From the NCBI RefSeq assembly GCF_030123105.1, contig NZ_CP126095.1, forward strand, positions 3,286,001-3,350,000: a stretch of 64,000 nucleotides of DNA. The letters run 5' to 3'. Every line of letters starts with the position of its first letter. Position 1 is the stretch's first letter. The position numbers were made by a program, and so were the translations under genes. Below, in pieces: positions 9,688 to 17,700 of this stretch. Origin of the DNA: Paenibacillus sp. G2S3. Lineage in GTDB: Bacteria; Bacillota; Bacilli; Paenibacillales; Paenibacillaceae. The notes beneath the pieces are model-generated. The model saw nothing but the letters and a program-made list of their open reading frames with translations. It had not been told where the DNA came from and ran no database searches.

Positions 9688-10824
9688 CTAAGTGTCCAAG
9701 CCTGCTAAATGCAGTGTCTGCTTCAGGCGCTGTATATCTACATAGACATCCTCAAGTCCCGGAAAACGAATAGCAGGATCTGGAATGCCTTGCCCGTACA
9801 CCATATAATATTCGAGTTCATTATGGTTGCTGATCATCCAATAGGTTGGAACAACATGCTGAGCATGGAAAATTTCAATGACCTGTGTTCCACGCTGACA
9901 AAAAGCTAAATTGGCGAGTCCAGCACCATGTGGTCCAACGATCACCTTTGCAGAGGCGAATAGTTGGATTTGCTGGCCAACTGTCCAGTCCTCAAGACAA
10001 ATCGGCACGATGTTAAATTTCTCAAGGGAGCATATAACATCTTCATCATTGACAATCCGCCTTGAACTTGCTTTTTTGCGTGAGATATAAATGCGTTCTG
10101 GAGTGACGTGTGATTCATCTCTATGAGGTAACAAAAATTTACGCAGCGTATCCGTCGCCCAAGGAGGATAGTGGGAATTCATCATCAAAGAAGGAACAAG
10201 CAGCTGATTGGCCTCAACATAGGCTTCTGGATTTGTCCGGATTACTGAAGATTCTGATATGCCGAGCATAGCCCAGGTTTGTGCCACAAATGGTCCGTAT
10301 GGATTTGGATTCATGATGATAGAGGTATAAGGAATTCCACTCGTTTTGAGCATCGCCAGCCTAGGGAGTACATCATACATCCAGTGGAAATAGTTATGAC
10401 TTCCGCAAAAAGTCAACACAGCCACGGTTCCTTCTAAATGTTGAAGTTTCGGGTCATTCCATTGCTGGAATACAGGATGCTCATCTGCTTCTAGCATTCT
10501 ATTTTGCAGCGCGTCATATTCTTGAGACAGATCAAAGATCAGCTTTCCCTCGGGAGTTAGAACAGCACCAGCTTCTCCCCATACCCTTCCACTCGAGATG
10601 GTCGCTACGTATCCGCCAAACGGTTGTAAAGAATAAGGTGTTAATGCAGAATGAATACTCGATTCAATGCTTTTTGGAGCAATGAAATCGGCCGCCCGAC
10701 CGAAATCAAACGGAATAACCTGTCCAGCTTCATGGATAGTTCCTTTTTGTCTCCATTCTGTTTCAAGTTCCAAGATGCTCTGGTAATATCCAGAGGGCGT
10801 TCCCCCGTTCACAGAAAAACTCAT
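9688..10824 (-). CDS. GT61-like glycosyltransferase (DUF563)
   Basis: The 378-residue protein shows the GT61/DUF563 hallmarks: CGSHNYFHWMYDVLPRL in the middle and VGPHGAGLANLAFC near the C terminus. No signal peptide or membrane helix is evident, so it should act in the cytoplasm on a nucleotide-sugar donor. GT61 enzymes add sugars such as xylose, arabinose or GlcNAc to glycans; the acceptor is unknown. The start ATG at 10824 has AGAGGTG just upstream, better than the ATG/TTG options further up. It lies 111 bases downstream of an AraC regulator on the same strand and may be cotranscribed. It is unusual among degradative genes. Confidence 0.75.
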   Translation of the reverse strand: MSFSVNGGTPSGYYQSILELETEWRQKGTIHEAGQVIPFDFGRAADFIAPKSIESSIHSALTPYSLQPFGGYVATISSGRVWGEAGAVLTPEGKLIFDLSQEYDALQNRMLEADEHPVFQQWNDPKLQHLEGTVAVLTFCGSHNYFHWMYDVLPRLAMLKTSGIPYTSIIMNPNPYGPFVAQTWAMLGISESSVIRTNPEAYVEANQLLVPSLMMNSHYPPWATDTLRKFLLPHRDESHVTPERIYISRKKASSRRIVNDEDVICSLEKFNIVPICLEDWTVGQQIQLFASAKVIVGPHGAGLANLAFCQRGTQVIEIFHAQHVVPTYWMISNHNELEYYMVYGQGIPDPAIRFPGLEDVYVDIQRLKQTLHLAGLDT

Positions 10825-10935
10825 CGTTTCACCTCTTTTGACCAAGTAGAACTCCAGAAACATCATTAAGCTATTCTATGGAACAAAGAACTTAAGGACA
10901 CAATTACTTCTGAAAAGGGCGAGTGAACAGTTATT

Positions 10936-11799
10936 TTATGATTTTTTCCGATAAGCTTTTGGAGACATACCGTAGGTTTTGGTAAATTGTCGTGTGAAAT
11001 AATTGCTATCGCTAAACCCGCTTTCATGTGAGATCTGGGTAATACTGTAGTCAGAATGCTTCAACAAGCCGCAAGCCCGCTCCAGTCGCAATCGATGGAG
11101 ATAGGAGATAGGAGTCGTCTGATAGTAGGAGCGAAAGATCCGGTTTAAGTGTCTAACAGATATCCCTGAGTATGCGGCGATTCGATCCAGCGACAACGCT
11201 TCAAGATAATGGTCTTCCATAAAAGAAAGTGCGTTCGCCAAATGTATTAGATGATTATCCTGGCTCCCTTTATCCTGTTTTTCATAATGCCTTGATAAAT
11301 AGACAACCAGTTCCATAAACCGTGAGATGAGCAAAGTCTGATATCCCTGAAGCTTGTGGCTATATTCTTCAATCATACCGGCAATAAGGGCAGTAACGTA
11401 CTCCAGCATGGGAATTGGCAAGCTTAGTTTACTTGTGTAGGCGTGTTTGTGACGATACAACGGTTCCAATACAAACAGGGCCTGAAAGCCGTTCGAAGTC
11501 CGCAGATCCGATCCAGCCGTCGACAGCATTTCAGGCTTGTACATAATATTGCAGATCTTAAAATCCTGAGGATCTTTAAAAGCATGCGGGGTAGAACCGT
11601 TAATCACAAAGACATTCCCCTTCTTGATGAATGATTCTTCGGTATTCACAATATGAGTAGCAGTCCCACTCAAGACAATTACGAGTTCAGAAAAGTCCAC
11701 ATGTCTATGAAGGTCAGTATCATTGTCGTGAAAGCCGTATTGAATAAAGAATGGGAATTTCTGATCCGATGTAAACCAATTCAAATAAAATTCGCTCAA
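10936..11799 (-). CDS. AraC-family transcriptional regulator
   Basis: The protein has an N-terminal cupin sensor (with LHRHVDFSELVIVLSG) and a C-terminal pair of helix-turn-helix motifs ending YGMSPKAYRKKS, the standard layout of sugar-responsive AraC activators. I chose the TTG at 11799 (287 residues) because GGAGGG lies 7 bases upstream of it; the in-frame ATG at 11820 has no comparable SD. It is divergent from the GH43 gene at 11939, so that gene is its likely target, together with the GT61 gene downstream. The inducer is probably a xylan- or arabinan-derived sugar, by inference. Confidence 0.85.
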   Translation of the reverse strand: MSEFYLNWFTSDQKFPFFIQYGFHDNDTDLHRHVDFSELVIVLSGTATHIVNTEESFIKKGNVFVINGSTPHAFKDPQDFKICNIMYKPEMLSTAGSDLRTSNGFQALFVLEPLYRHKHAYTSKLSLPIPMLEYVTALIAGMIEEYSHKLQGYQTLLISRFMELVVYLSRHYEKQDKGSQDNHLIHLANALSFMEDHYLEALSLDRIAAYSGISVRHLNRIFRSYYQTTPISYLHRLRLERACGLLKHSDYSITQISHESGFSDSNYFTRQFTKTYGMSPKAYRKKS

Positions 11800-11867
11800 T
11801 TCGTCACCCTCCAAAAGCATCTCTAGATGAATGTCTATATCATGCTATTTTACGACCGAATAATCAA

Positions 11868-11896
11868 GGTTTATCGTTTAGCTAGTGGAGTATAAT
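11868..11896 (+). promoter_or_regulatory. Candidate promoter of the GH43 gene (-10 TATAAT, weak -35)
   Basis: A perfect TATAAT (11891-11896) lies 42 bases before the GH43 start. About 17 bases upstream only GGTTTA is found, a poor -35. A good -10 with a poor -35 is common at activator-dependent promoters and fits the divergent AraC gene. Confidence 0.45.
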
Positions 11897-11938
11897 CCAT
11901 GACATACATGTAATTGTTCAACAAAAGGAGAATGCTTC

Positions 11939-13435
11939 ATGAAATATAACAATCCGATATTACCAGGTTTTTATCCAGATCCAAGCATTTGTAGAGTAGG
12001 CGAGGAATATTTTTTGGTAAATAGTTCATTTGCTTACTCTCCGGGTATACCCATTTGGCATAGTAAAGATTTAGTTCATTGGAAGCAGCTTGGATATTGC
12101 TTGACGCGCGATTCCCAGCTTCAATTTGACAAATCGGTCGTATCTGGTGGGGTGTGGGCACCAACCATTCGTCATTATAACGGTCGATTCTACATGGTGA
12201 CGACAAATCAGGATAGTGGTGGACACTTCTACGTTTGGACGGATGACCCAGCAAGTGAGTGGTCGGATCCTATTTATGTGGATCAGGAAGGGATTGATCC
12301 ATCCTTATTTTTTGACGATGGCAAAGTGTATTTTACAAGCACTGGCACAAAGCATGGGATGGGAATCTACCAATGTGAGATTGATATTGAGACGGGTCAC
12401 AAGTTGAGCGATTCTCGCTTGATTTGGACAGGCAGTGGCGGTAAATTTCCTGAAGGACCACATCTATATAAAGTAAACGGCTACTATTATTTAATGTGTG
12501 CAGAAGGCGGGACAGAATATGGACACATGGAGACCATAGCAAGAAGTAAATCACCCTATGGACCTTATGAGTCCTCATCGCGCAATCCCATTTTGACTCA
12601 TCGGAGCTCAGATTACCCTATTCAAGCTACTGGTCATGGCGATTTAGTTGAAGCGCAGGATGGCAGCTGGTGGGCGGTATTTTTGGGGATTCGACCGGTA
12701 GGATATCCATACCGACATCATCTGGGCAGAGAGACATTCCTAGCGCCAGTTCAGTGGAGTGAGGATGGATGGCCGATGATTGGAGATCAGGGAGTTGTCG
12801 GATTAGAAATGGAAGCTGACACACCACCACCAGTGCTATGGGAAGACGAGCCTGAGACCGATGATTTTAATCCATCTGATTTAAGAATGAGCTGGAATTT
12901 TATTCGCAATGCTAAAAAAGTCGATTGGTCTTTACAGGAGCGAGCAGGATGGCTAGCATTACGTGGAGCGGATGTGAGATTAAACGAAAAGGAAACGCCA
13001 GCGTTTATTGGCTGTAGGCAGCGGCACTTCGATTGTGAAATCACCACCAAAATGGAGTTTAATCCTCTAGAAGGTGACGAAGCGGGTCTTGTTGTTTTTA
13101 TGGATCAGCAGTATCACTACGCAATTGGGCTTACCCATGTAGAAGGCGAAAATGTGATCACGCTGCGAAGACAGGTGGGTAGCATAAGTGATGTGAAATA
13201 TTCTTCTCCATTTGAAGGCACAGTCGTAGAATTGAAGATTCAGGCATTACCTGAGAAATATTTGTTCTCTTATCGAGGTGTGGATCAGACATGGCATTCA
13301 CTAGGAGAAGCCGAGACACATTTGATCTCTACAGAAGTCGCAGGTGGATTTACCGGCGTGTTCTTTGGGATGTATAATTACTCTGCCAATCGAACGACCG
13401 CTTATTATGATTGGTTTCGCTATCAAAAGGAATAA
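11939..13435 (+). CDS. GH43 beta-xylosidase / alpha-L-arabinofuranosidase, cytoplasmic
   Basis: The 498-residue protein has the five-bladed GH43 propeller (about 1-290) and a C-terminal beta-sandwich (about 310-498) as in the XynB-like subfamilies. The catalytic set is visible: base D14 in FYPDPS, pKa modulator D120 in GIDPS, and acid E172 in FPEGPH. There is no signal peptide, so it should hydrolyse imported xylo- or arabino-oligosaccharides. AAAGGAGA precedes the ATG. It is transcribed divergently from an AraC regulator and closed by a terminator at 13461. Confidence 0.9.
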   Translation: MKYNNPILPGFYPDPSICRVGEEYFLVNSSFAYSPGIPIWHSKDLVHWKQLGYCLTRDSQLQFDKSVVSGGVWAPTIRHYNGRFYMVTTNQDSGGHFYVWTDDPASEWSDPIYVDQEGIDPSLFFDDGKVYFTSTGTKHGMGIYQCEIDIETGHKLSDSRLIWTGSGGKFPEGPHLYKVNGYYYLMCAEGGTEYGHMETIARSKSPYGPYESSSRNPILTHRSSDYPIQATGHGDLVEAQDGSWWAVFLGIRPVGYPYRHHLGRETFLAPVQWSEDGWPMIGDQGVVGLEMEADTPPPVLWEDEPETDDFNPSDLRMSWNFIRNAKKVDWSLQERAGWLALRGADVRLNEKETPAFIGCRQRHFDCEITTKMEFNPLEGDEAGLVVFMDQQYHYAIGLTHVEGENVITLRRQVGSISDVKYSSPFEGTVVELKIQALPEKYLFSYRGVDQTWHSLGEAETHLISTEVAGGFTGVFFGMYNYSANRTTAYYDWFRYQKE

Positions 13436-13460
13436 CAATCCAAAAATATGTTGAATTAAG

Positions 13461-13505
13461 AAATGGCGGTGCTCAGGAGGTTATCCCTGCACCGCCATTT
13501 TTATA
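13461..13505. terminator. Terminator between GH43 and the ricin-type lectin gene
   Basis: AAATGGCGGTGC pairs with GCACCGCCATTT over a 16-base loop. A T tract follows on the plus strand, and the opposite side gives TTTCTTAATT for the convergent lectin gene, so it may work both ways. Confidence 0.85.
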
Positions 13506-13517
13506 TTCGGCAATAGC

Positions 13518-14060
13518 TTAATTTTTCCGTATATATTCTATATGCCAGTGCTGATTGTGACCGCCGTTATCACTCCATTGAATGGCCTGCGCACCGTCGG
13601 TTTTATCTTGTCCCGATATATCCAAAAACTTGCCACTGGCTCGGTTTTTAATTTTATACGAGTTTTGTTCACCAGTTGGAATAAGCTCCCACTGTTGGTT
13701 CCACCCGTTATTGCTCGGCCATTGAATAACACTGGCCCCATCGGAAGAAGATGCTCCGTTGACATCCAATAAATCTCCGCTAGCTATGTTTCTGAAATTA
13801 AAATATCCGGTCTCTACAGTTTCGAGATACCATTTTTGATAATCTGCTCCTTGATCGATGTATTGTACGATAAGCGCACCGTCCGCTTTTGAATCCGCTC
13901 CGCTGACTGACAGCACTTTATTGCTGTGTTCATTGATAATTCTCAGCGGAATTGGCACTCCAGCGTGCGTCGTTGAAGGTAGGGCGAGTGACGATGCAGA
14001 TACAACTAACACAAGTGCCAAAAACGTTTTCAAACCGTACCGAATAAGAGATCTTTTCAT
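13518..14060 (-). CDS. Small secreted ricin-type (beta-trefoil) lectin
   Basis: The 180-residue protein has a signal peptide (cleavage near THA-G at about 33) and then a single ricin B beta-trefoil covering the rest. The Q-x-W motifs QKW, QQW and QHW mark the three subdomains, each with a DGA turn. No catalytic domain or wall anchor is present, so it is a free secreted carbohydrate-binding protein, most likely for galactose-type sugars. Its SSDGASVIQW and WNQQW elements are close to those of the ricin modules in the 4315-residue enzyme (33252-46199). The ATG at 14060 has GAAGGAG 9 bases upstream; an upstream in-frame TTG overlaps that SD and is unlikely. Confidence 0.85.
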   Translation of the reverse strand: MKRSLIRYGLKTFLALVLVVSASSLALPSTTHAGVPIPLRIINEHSNKVLSVSGADSKADGALIVQYIDQGADYQKWYLETVETGYFNFRNIASGDLLDVNGASSSDGASVIQWPSNNGWNQQWELIPTGEQNSYKIKNRASGKFLDISGQDKTDGAQAIQWSDNGGHNQHWHIEYIRKN

Positions 14061-14184
14061 GAAAATACACTCCTTCTTCAATTTAATTTAATTTCTTAAC
14101 TTGCGGCCTGTCCAATTTAAAAACAAGCTTTATGTATTCAAATTAATCACCCCCTAAATCAGTAAATGTATTGCATGACATTTG

Positions 14185-14208
14185 ATAGAATCTGAAAAAG
14201 GATTCTAT
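14185..14208. repeat. Perfect inverted repeat upstream of the lectin gene
   Basis: ATAGAATC and GATTCTAT flank an 8-base spacer. It lies about 125 bases upstream of the lectin start and could be a regulator site or a small hairpin. No T tract follows. Confidence 0.4.
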
Positions 14209-14376
14209 GTTCAAAAGTAAAAAGATAAAATATAAATAAATATTGGATCATTTGCTAAGAATATACTTTAATTTCAAATAATGAGTCAATATGAATTTTT
14301 TCGCTATTTATATAAAAATAATACTGTCAGCAGCTTTAAAAGAGCACATTAAAAACCAAAAAACACTCACCAGCCT

Positions 14377-14412
14377 GCAAAAACACACTGATCTAAATCA
14401 GTGTGTTTTTGC
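14377..14412. terminator. Orphan strong hairpin, terminator-like
   Basis: GCAAAAACACACTGAT pairs with ATCAGTGTGTTTTTGC around a 4-base loop, a 16-bp perfect stem with a T run on both strands inside the stem. No gene reads into it. It shares its core with the terminator at 181-209. It could be left from a lost gene, or act as a leader hairpin for the gene at 14532. Confidence 0.6.
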
Positions 14413-14531
14413 GGGGTTTCATGATAATTCACTTCTATGTTCAATGCTAAAGGAAATATCTTCTTGTCTACTTTTCGAGAGAATATTGGTAAAGTAAGGG
14501 GATATCAATAAATAAGAGGTGATGAGTTGTC

Positions 14532-15425
14532 ATGAGTAAGAAATACTGCTTGTTCTGTGATGAGATCGTCTCCACTACACAGGATGGCGATTACGATAAA
14601 TATTTAGGCTGTAATTGTTCACCCGACGGGTTCTATAACTTATTGAAAGACAGCTATGAGCCCATTAATTCACTCCCGCATCAAAAGAAACGCGACATGT
14701 TTCATATTGCATCAGCTTATATACGAGAGCAGACAGATCGCGGCGAGAAGGTCAGTCTATCGGCAGACGATTTAGAGTCCGTTGTAATTTCTCCGAAAAT
14801 TCCTGTAACGATTGAAGATAAAGGAAACCGGTTACTGCAATACTTGTACAGACATTCTGAAGCCCCGGGAGAATCTGTTGTTATTCAACCACTGTCTAGT
14901 AGTTATAACCTGACGTATTCGCCCAACCTGCAAGAGCTGGTATATATCATCGATAAGCTGGTTAACGAGCAGTTTATTATCCGGGAAGGCATGACCTTTA
15001 AGCTAACAGACGAGGGATGGAAAGAAGCTGCCGCAATCGCAGGCGGTAAAAAATTAAAACCTTGTATTATTCTAATGTCGGAGGCGGAGGATTTGCACAC
15101 AGAGTGGGTGGACAAGCTGCTTCCTAAAATCGAGCAGTTTGGTTATGTGCCACGTTTGCTAAGGCATACGACAACGCAAAATCGAGAACCGTATTCCTTG
15201 GAGCTTATAGAGGAGAGTAATCTGATTATCGCTGATTTAACCGGCCAATCCCCTGAAGTGTATTTTACTGCAGGATATGCGCTCGGTTTGAACATTCCAG
15301 TGATTTGGACTGTGAACAGCAGCGATGCTAATAACCTTTTCGTACAAGTGAAAAATATCCGTCCGATCGTTTGGGATACAGCTGAAGAGCTGGCTGTTTT
15401 ACTCCAGCAGAAGTTGAGTTCATAA
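14532..15425 (+). CDS. Zinc-finger / winged-helix / nucleoside deoxyribosyltransferase-like protein, function unknown
   Basis: I do not recognise this 297-residue protein as a named family. An N-terminal Cys cluster (C6xxC9 and C27xC29) looks like a small zinc site. A middle segment (about 90-170) resembles a winged helix. The C-terminal part (about 175-297) resembles the nucleoside 2-deoxyribosyltransferase-like fold, with SNLIIADLTGQSPEVYF followed by TAGYALGLNIPVI. In active NDT enzymes a Glu normally precedes the Gly (the YELG-type motif); here it is Thr-Ala, so catalysis is doubtful and nucleotide sensing is possible. The ATG has AAGAGGTGAT about 8 bases upstream. It is monocistronic, with a terminator at 15463. 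Confidence 0.7.
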   Translation: MSKKYCLFCDEIVSTTQDGDYDKYLGCNCSPDGFYNLLKDSYEPINSLPHQKKRDMFHIASAYIREQTDRGEKVSLSADDLESVVISPKIPVTIEDKGNRLLQYLYRHSEAPGESVVIQPLSSSYNLTYSPNLQELVYIIDKLVNEQFIIREGMTFKLTDEGWKEAAAIAGGKKLKPCIILMSEAEDLHTEWVDKLLPKIEQFGYVPRLLRHTTTQNREPYSLELIEESNLIIADLTGQSPEVYFTAGYALGLNIPVIWTVNSSDANNLFVQVKNIRPIVWDTAEELAVLLQQKLSS

Positions 15426-15462
15426 AGTTCATGTCATATTTAAAAATAAACATTCCACGAAG

Positions 15463-15496
15463 AAGAAGCCGCGAATTTCGCGGCTTCTTTCTTTTC
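15463..15496 (+). terminator. Rho-independent terminator of the NDT-like gene
   Basis: AAGAAGCCGCGA pairs perfectly with TCGCGGCTTCTT around a 3-base loop, followed by TCTTTTC. It lies about 40 bases after the stop codon. Confidence 0.88.
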
Positions 15497-15527
15497 AATA
15501 TAAAGTTAATGTCTCAACTCATGGCTA

Positions 15528-15749
15528 TTACGAAATCTTTTTTCTTTTATGGAGAACTGAACCGAACCCTAAAAATAGGAAAGCAATAATACTGCAGAAT
15601 AAAAATAAATAGCTAAGCGGAATTAAGAAAAAGGCTGGCTCATGCAAGATTCCATCGGGTCCTACGCTTGAACCCACCATACGTGAGATCATTAAACTGA
15701 TGATGCTTAATAATAAGGGCGAAGCAGCTAATAAATACTTTTTTTTCAT
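15528..15749 (-). CDS. Small membrane protein, DUF3955-like
   Basis: The 73-residue protein has two membrane helices (about 5-22 and 40-65) joined by the loop VGPDGILHEPAFFLIP, and ends in a basic tail HKRKK. The DGILHEPAFFLIP pattern fits the small DUF3955 membrane family, whose role is unknown. I chose the ATG at 15749 because AAAGGAGA lies about 8 bases upstream; the longer frame up to 15848 lacks this and begins with an implausible segment. It stands alone. Confidence 0.65.
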   Translation of the reverse strand: MKKKYLLAASPLLLSIISLMISRMVGSSVGPDGILHEPAFFLIPLSYLFLFCSIIAFLFLGFGSVLHKRKKIS

Positions 15750-16140
15750 ATGACATTCTCCTTTACTTGATAACCACATAATACACAAGTTGAACTTGCA
15801 AATCAACATTAATTTATTGTAAATCGATATATCATTATTGTAACTCAAATAAGTTCACTTGTGCTTTAGATTTGAAATGAAAATGAGGACTTGACCATAA
15901 TTGCTAGTGAGGACTATTATTTGGTTTAAACAAATTCAAGAAAGTGTTAATGCTTTATTTGTACAGATGGTCGCTCCAAGTCGGATAGGTTGAATAGTAA
16001 CAGATAAATAGAAAACGGTTACATCCAATGCTTCGATAGTATGAAAGGAACGGCGTTCTGATCATTGGCATGGCTTTTTAAATTTGTTCAATTCAGTGTA
16101 TGAACTTAATAACAGGTTGAACAGCTGCAAGGGGGCAGGT
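15750..16140. other. Intergenic promoter region of the YesN-YesM unit
   Basis: This 391-base gap separates the small membrane protein (minus) from the two-component genes (plus). It holds a cre-like site at 16010-16023 and no credible gene. An in-frame extension of the regulator to 16084 lacks a ribosome site. Confidence 0.6.
16010..16023 (+). promoter_or_regulatory. cre-like site upstream of the YesN-YesM genes
   Basis: AGAAAACGGTTACA matches the cre consensus at 13 of 14 positions (first base differs). It lies 118 bases before the response regulator start, suggesting catabolite repression of the sensing system. Binding is inferred. Confidence 0.45.
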
Positions 16141-17700
16141 ATGAAGCCAATATTTAAAATTATGATTGTGGATGACGAGATGCTGGTTAGACAGGGAATT
16201 AAACATCTTTTGAATTGGGAACAAGAAGGGTATCGAATCGTCGGTGAGGCCTCTAACGGTGTTGAAGCACTGAGTATGATGGATGAGCTGAATCCTCATA
16301 TTATTATTACGGATATCGTAATGCCAATAATGGGCGGGGAGAAGCTAGTCAAGATCGTTAAGGAGAAGTACCCACAGATTGAAGTAATCGTCTTAAGCAG
16401 CTTCAGTGAATACGATTATGTCCGTTCCACATTTCAGAGTGGCGTAGCAGATTATATCCTGAAGCCGAAGCTGGAAGCCGATTACCTGTTGTCCATCCTA
16501 AATAAAACTACAGCTAAAATGGCAGGGATGAAGATGACCGATCCAGGGACCGATCCAGAGGAAAAGCAGCTTTTGTTCGCGATCGAGAAGCTTATGACGG
16601 GATATGAGTCAGTGCTAGAACCTGCTTTGCTTCATTCCAAGTTTCCACACGCACAATTCGCATTTTTCGGAGCAGATATGAAGCATATTAAAGATTCTGG
16701 TGATAAGTTAGCATTCGCAAATGAAATCGAAGGAGGAATTCAAAAGTTCGCTTTGGACGATGTTGTGTTTATTCGGCTAAAGTTTGTTAACGACTCGGTC
16801 ATTTATTTACTTAACGTTAATCCGGAACAATGGGACGAGCTTGTGATTGAACTCCGTTATCTGATCTCTGAAATAGAACATCGTATGAGAGAAGCGCATT
16901 TTATTATTAGTCAGAGCTTCGCGGACTTTGAGAGACTTGGTGAGATTTATCGAGATAATTACTTGAAGCTTACACGATACAGTTTCTACTTGCCGGAACG
17001 AAGTCTGATTGAGAATGATCATTTGCCGGGTCTTCCGGGAGCTTATCAGGAAATTGACATGGGAGAATTAATGGATCAGTTGAGACGTAAGCAATTCCAG
17101 AAGGCATTTACAGAGTTTCTCGAATATGTCCATCTGCGTTCAATGGATTATCGCATTGATATTTTCGAATTCAAATCGCTATTGGGGAACTTTATATTTA
17201 ACGTAGCGACCACGCTTGGAAAAATGAAGTGTGAGATCGGAGGTCTGGAGGAGACCAAATATGACTACTTCCGAAAAATAGATGAAGCGATGTATGCAAG
17301 TGATGCTATTGCAGTTACCGAAGCATTCATTAGAGAAGTTGAGCGCACTATTGGTGAGACGAATTCATCGGTTAACCCCAATATGACAAAACTACTCGAA
17401 TATATTCAGAATCATTTTGCAGATCCGATTACACTGACAGGAGTAGCTAGACAGTTCCATTTCAATGCTTCTTATTTATCGAGCTATTTTACTGCCCATA
17501 ATGGCGAAGGCTTTAGTGAGCATCTGAACAAAGTCCGTTTGGAAAAAGCTATGGAATTGCTCGAGACAACGGAAAAATCAATTTCCGATATTAGCGCAAG
17601 CGTGGGATATTCAGATCAGAGTTATTTCACCAAGGTATTTAAAAAGCAGACTGGCATTTCTCCGAGCAGGTATCGGAGACAGGATGTAGAGCAGCCATGA
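16141..17700 (+). CDS. YesN-type response regulator with AraC output domain
   Basis: The 519-residue protein has a receiver domain at 1-125 (acidic pocket D11/D12, phospho-acceptor D58 in IITDIVMP, conserved K108 in ILKPK), a long middle region, and two AraC helix-turn-helix motifs at about 415-515 ending GISPSRYRRQ. This architecture controls sugar ABC importers in Paenibacillus and Bacillus. The ATG at 16141 has AAGGGGG just upstream and places the receiver at the very N terminus. It overlaps the kinase gene by 4 bases (ATGA), so the two are translationally coupled. Likely target: the importer and enzyme genes that follow. Confidence 0.93.
   Translation: MKPIFKIMIVDDEMLVRQGIKHLLNWEQEGYRIVGEASNGVEALSMMDELNPHIIITDIVMPIMGGEKLVKIVKEKYPQIEVIVLSSFSEYDYVRSTFQSGVADYILKPKLEADYLLSILNKTTAKMAGMKMTDPGTDPEEKQLLFAIEKLMTGYESVLEPALLHSKFPHAQFAFFGADMKHIKDSGDKLAFANEIEGGIQKFALDDVVFIRLKFVNDSVIYLLNVNPEQWDELVIELRYLISEIEHRMREAHFIISQSFADFERLGEIYRDNYLKLTRYSFYLPERSLIENDHLPGLPGAYQEIDMGELMDQLRRKQFQKAFTEFLEYVHLRSMDYRIDIFEFKSLLGNFIFNVATTLGKMKCEIGGLEETKYDYFRKIDEAMYASDAIAVTEAFIREVERTIGETNSSVNPNMTKLLEYIQNHFADPITLTGVARQFHFNASYLSSYFTAHNGEGFSEHLNKVRLEKAMELLETTEKSISDISASVGYSDQSYFTKVFKKQTGISPSRYRRQDVEQP

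Larger units (their letters stand above)
14061..14531. other. AT-rich intergenic region with two inverted repeats, no gene seen
   Basis: This 471-base gap separates the divergent lectin and NDT-like genes. It contains an 8-bp inverted repeat at 14185-14208 and a strong hairpin at 14377-14412. The 68-codon open frame at 14291-14497 runs through the hairpin, has no ribosome site and is not a credible gene. Confidence 0.6.

Noticed and set aside
14291..14497. 68-codon open frame before the NDT-like gene
   Set aside because: It reads straight through a 16-bp perfect hairpin, has no ribosome site and shows no protein-like features.
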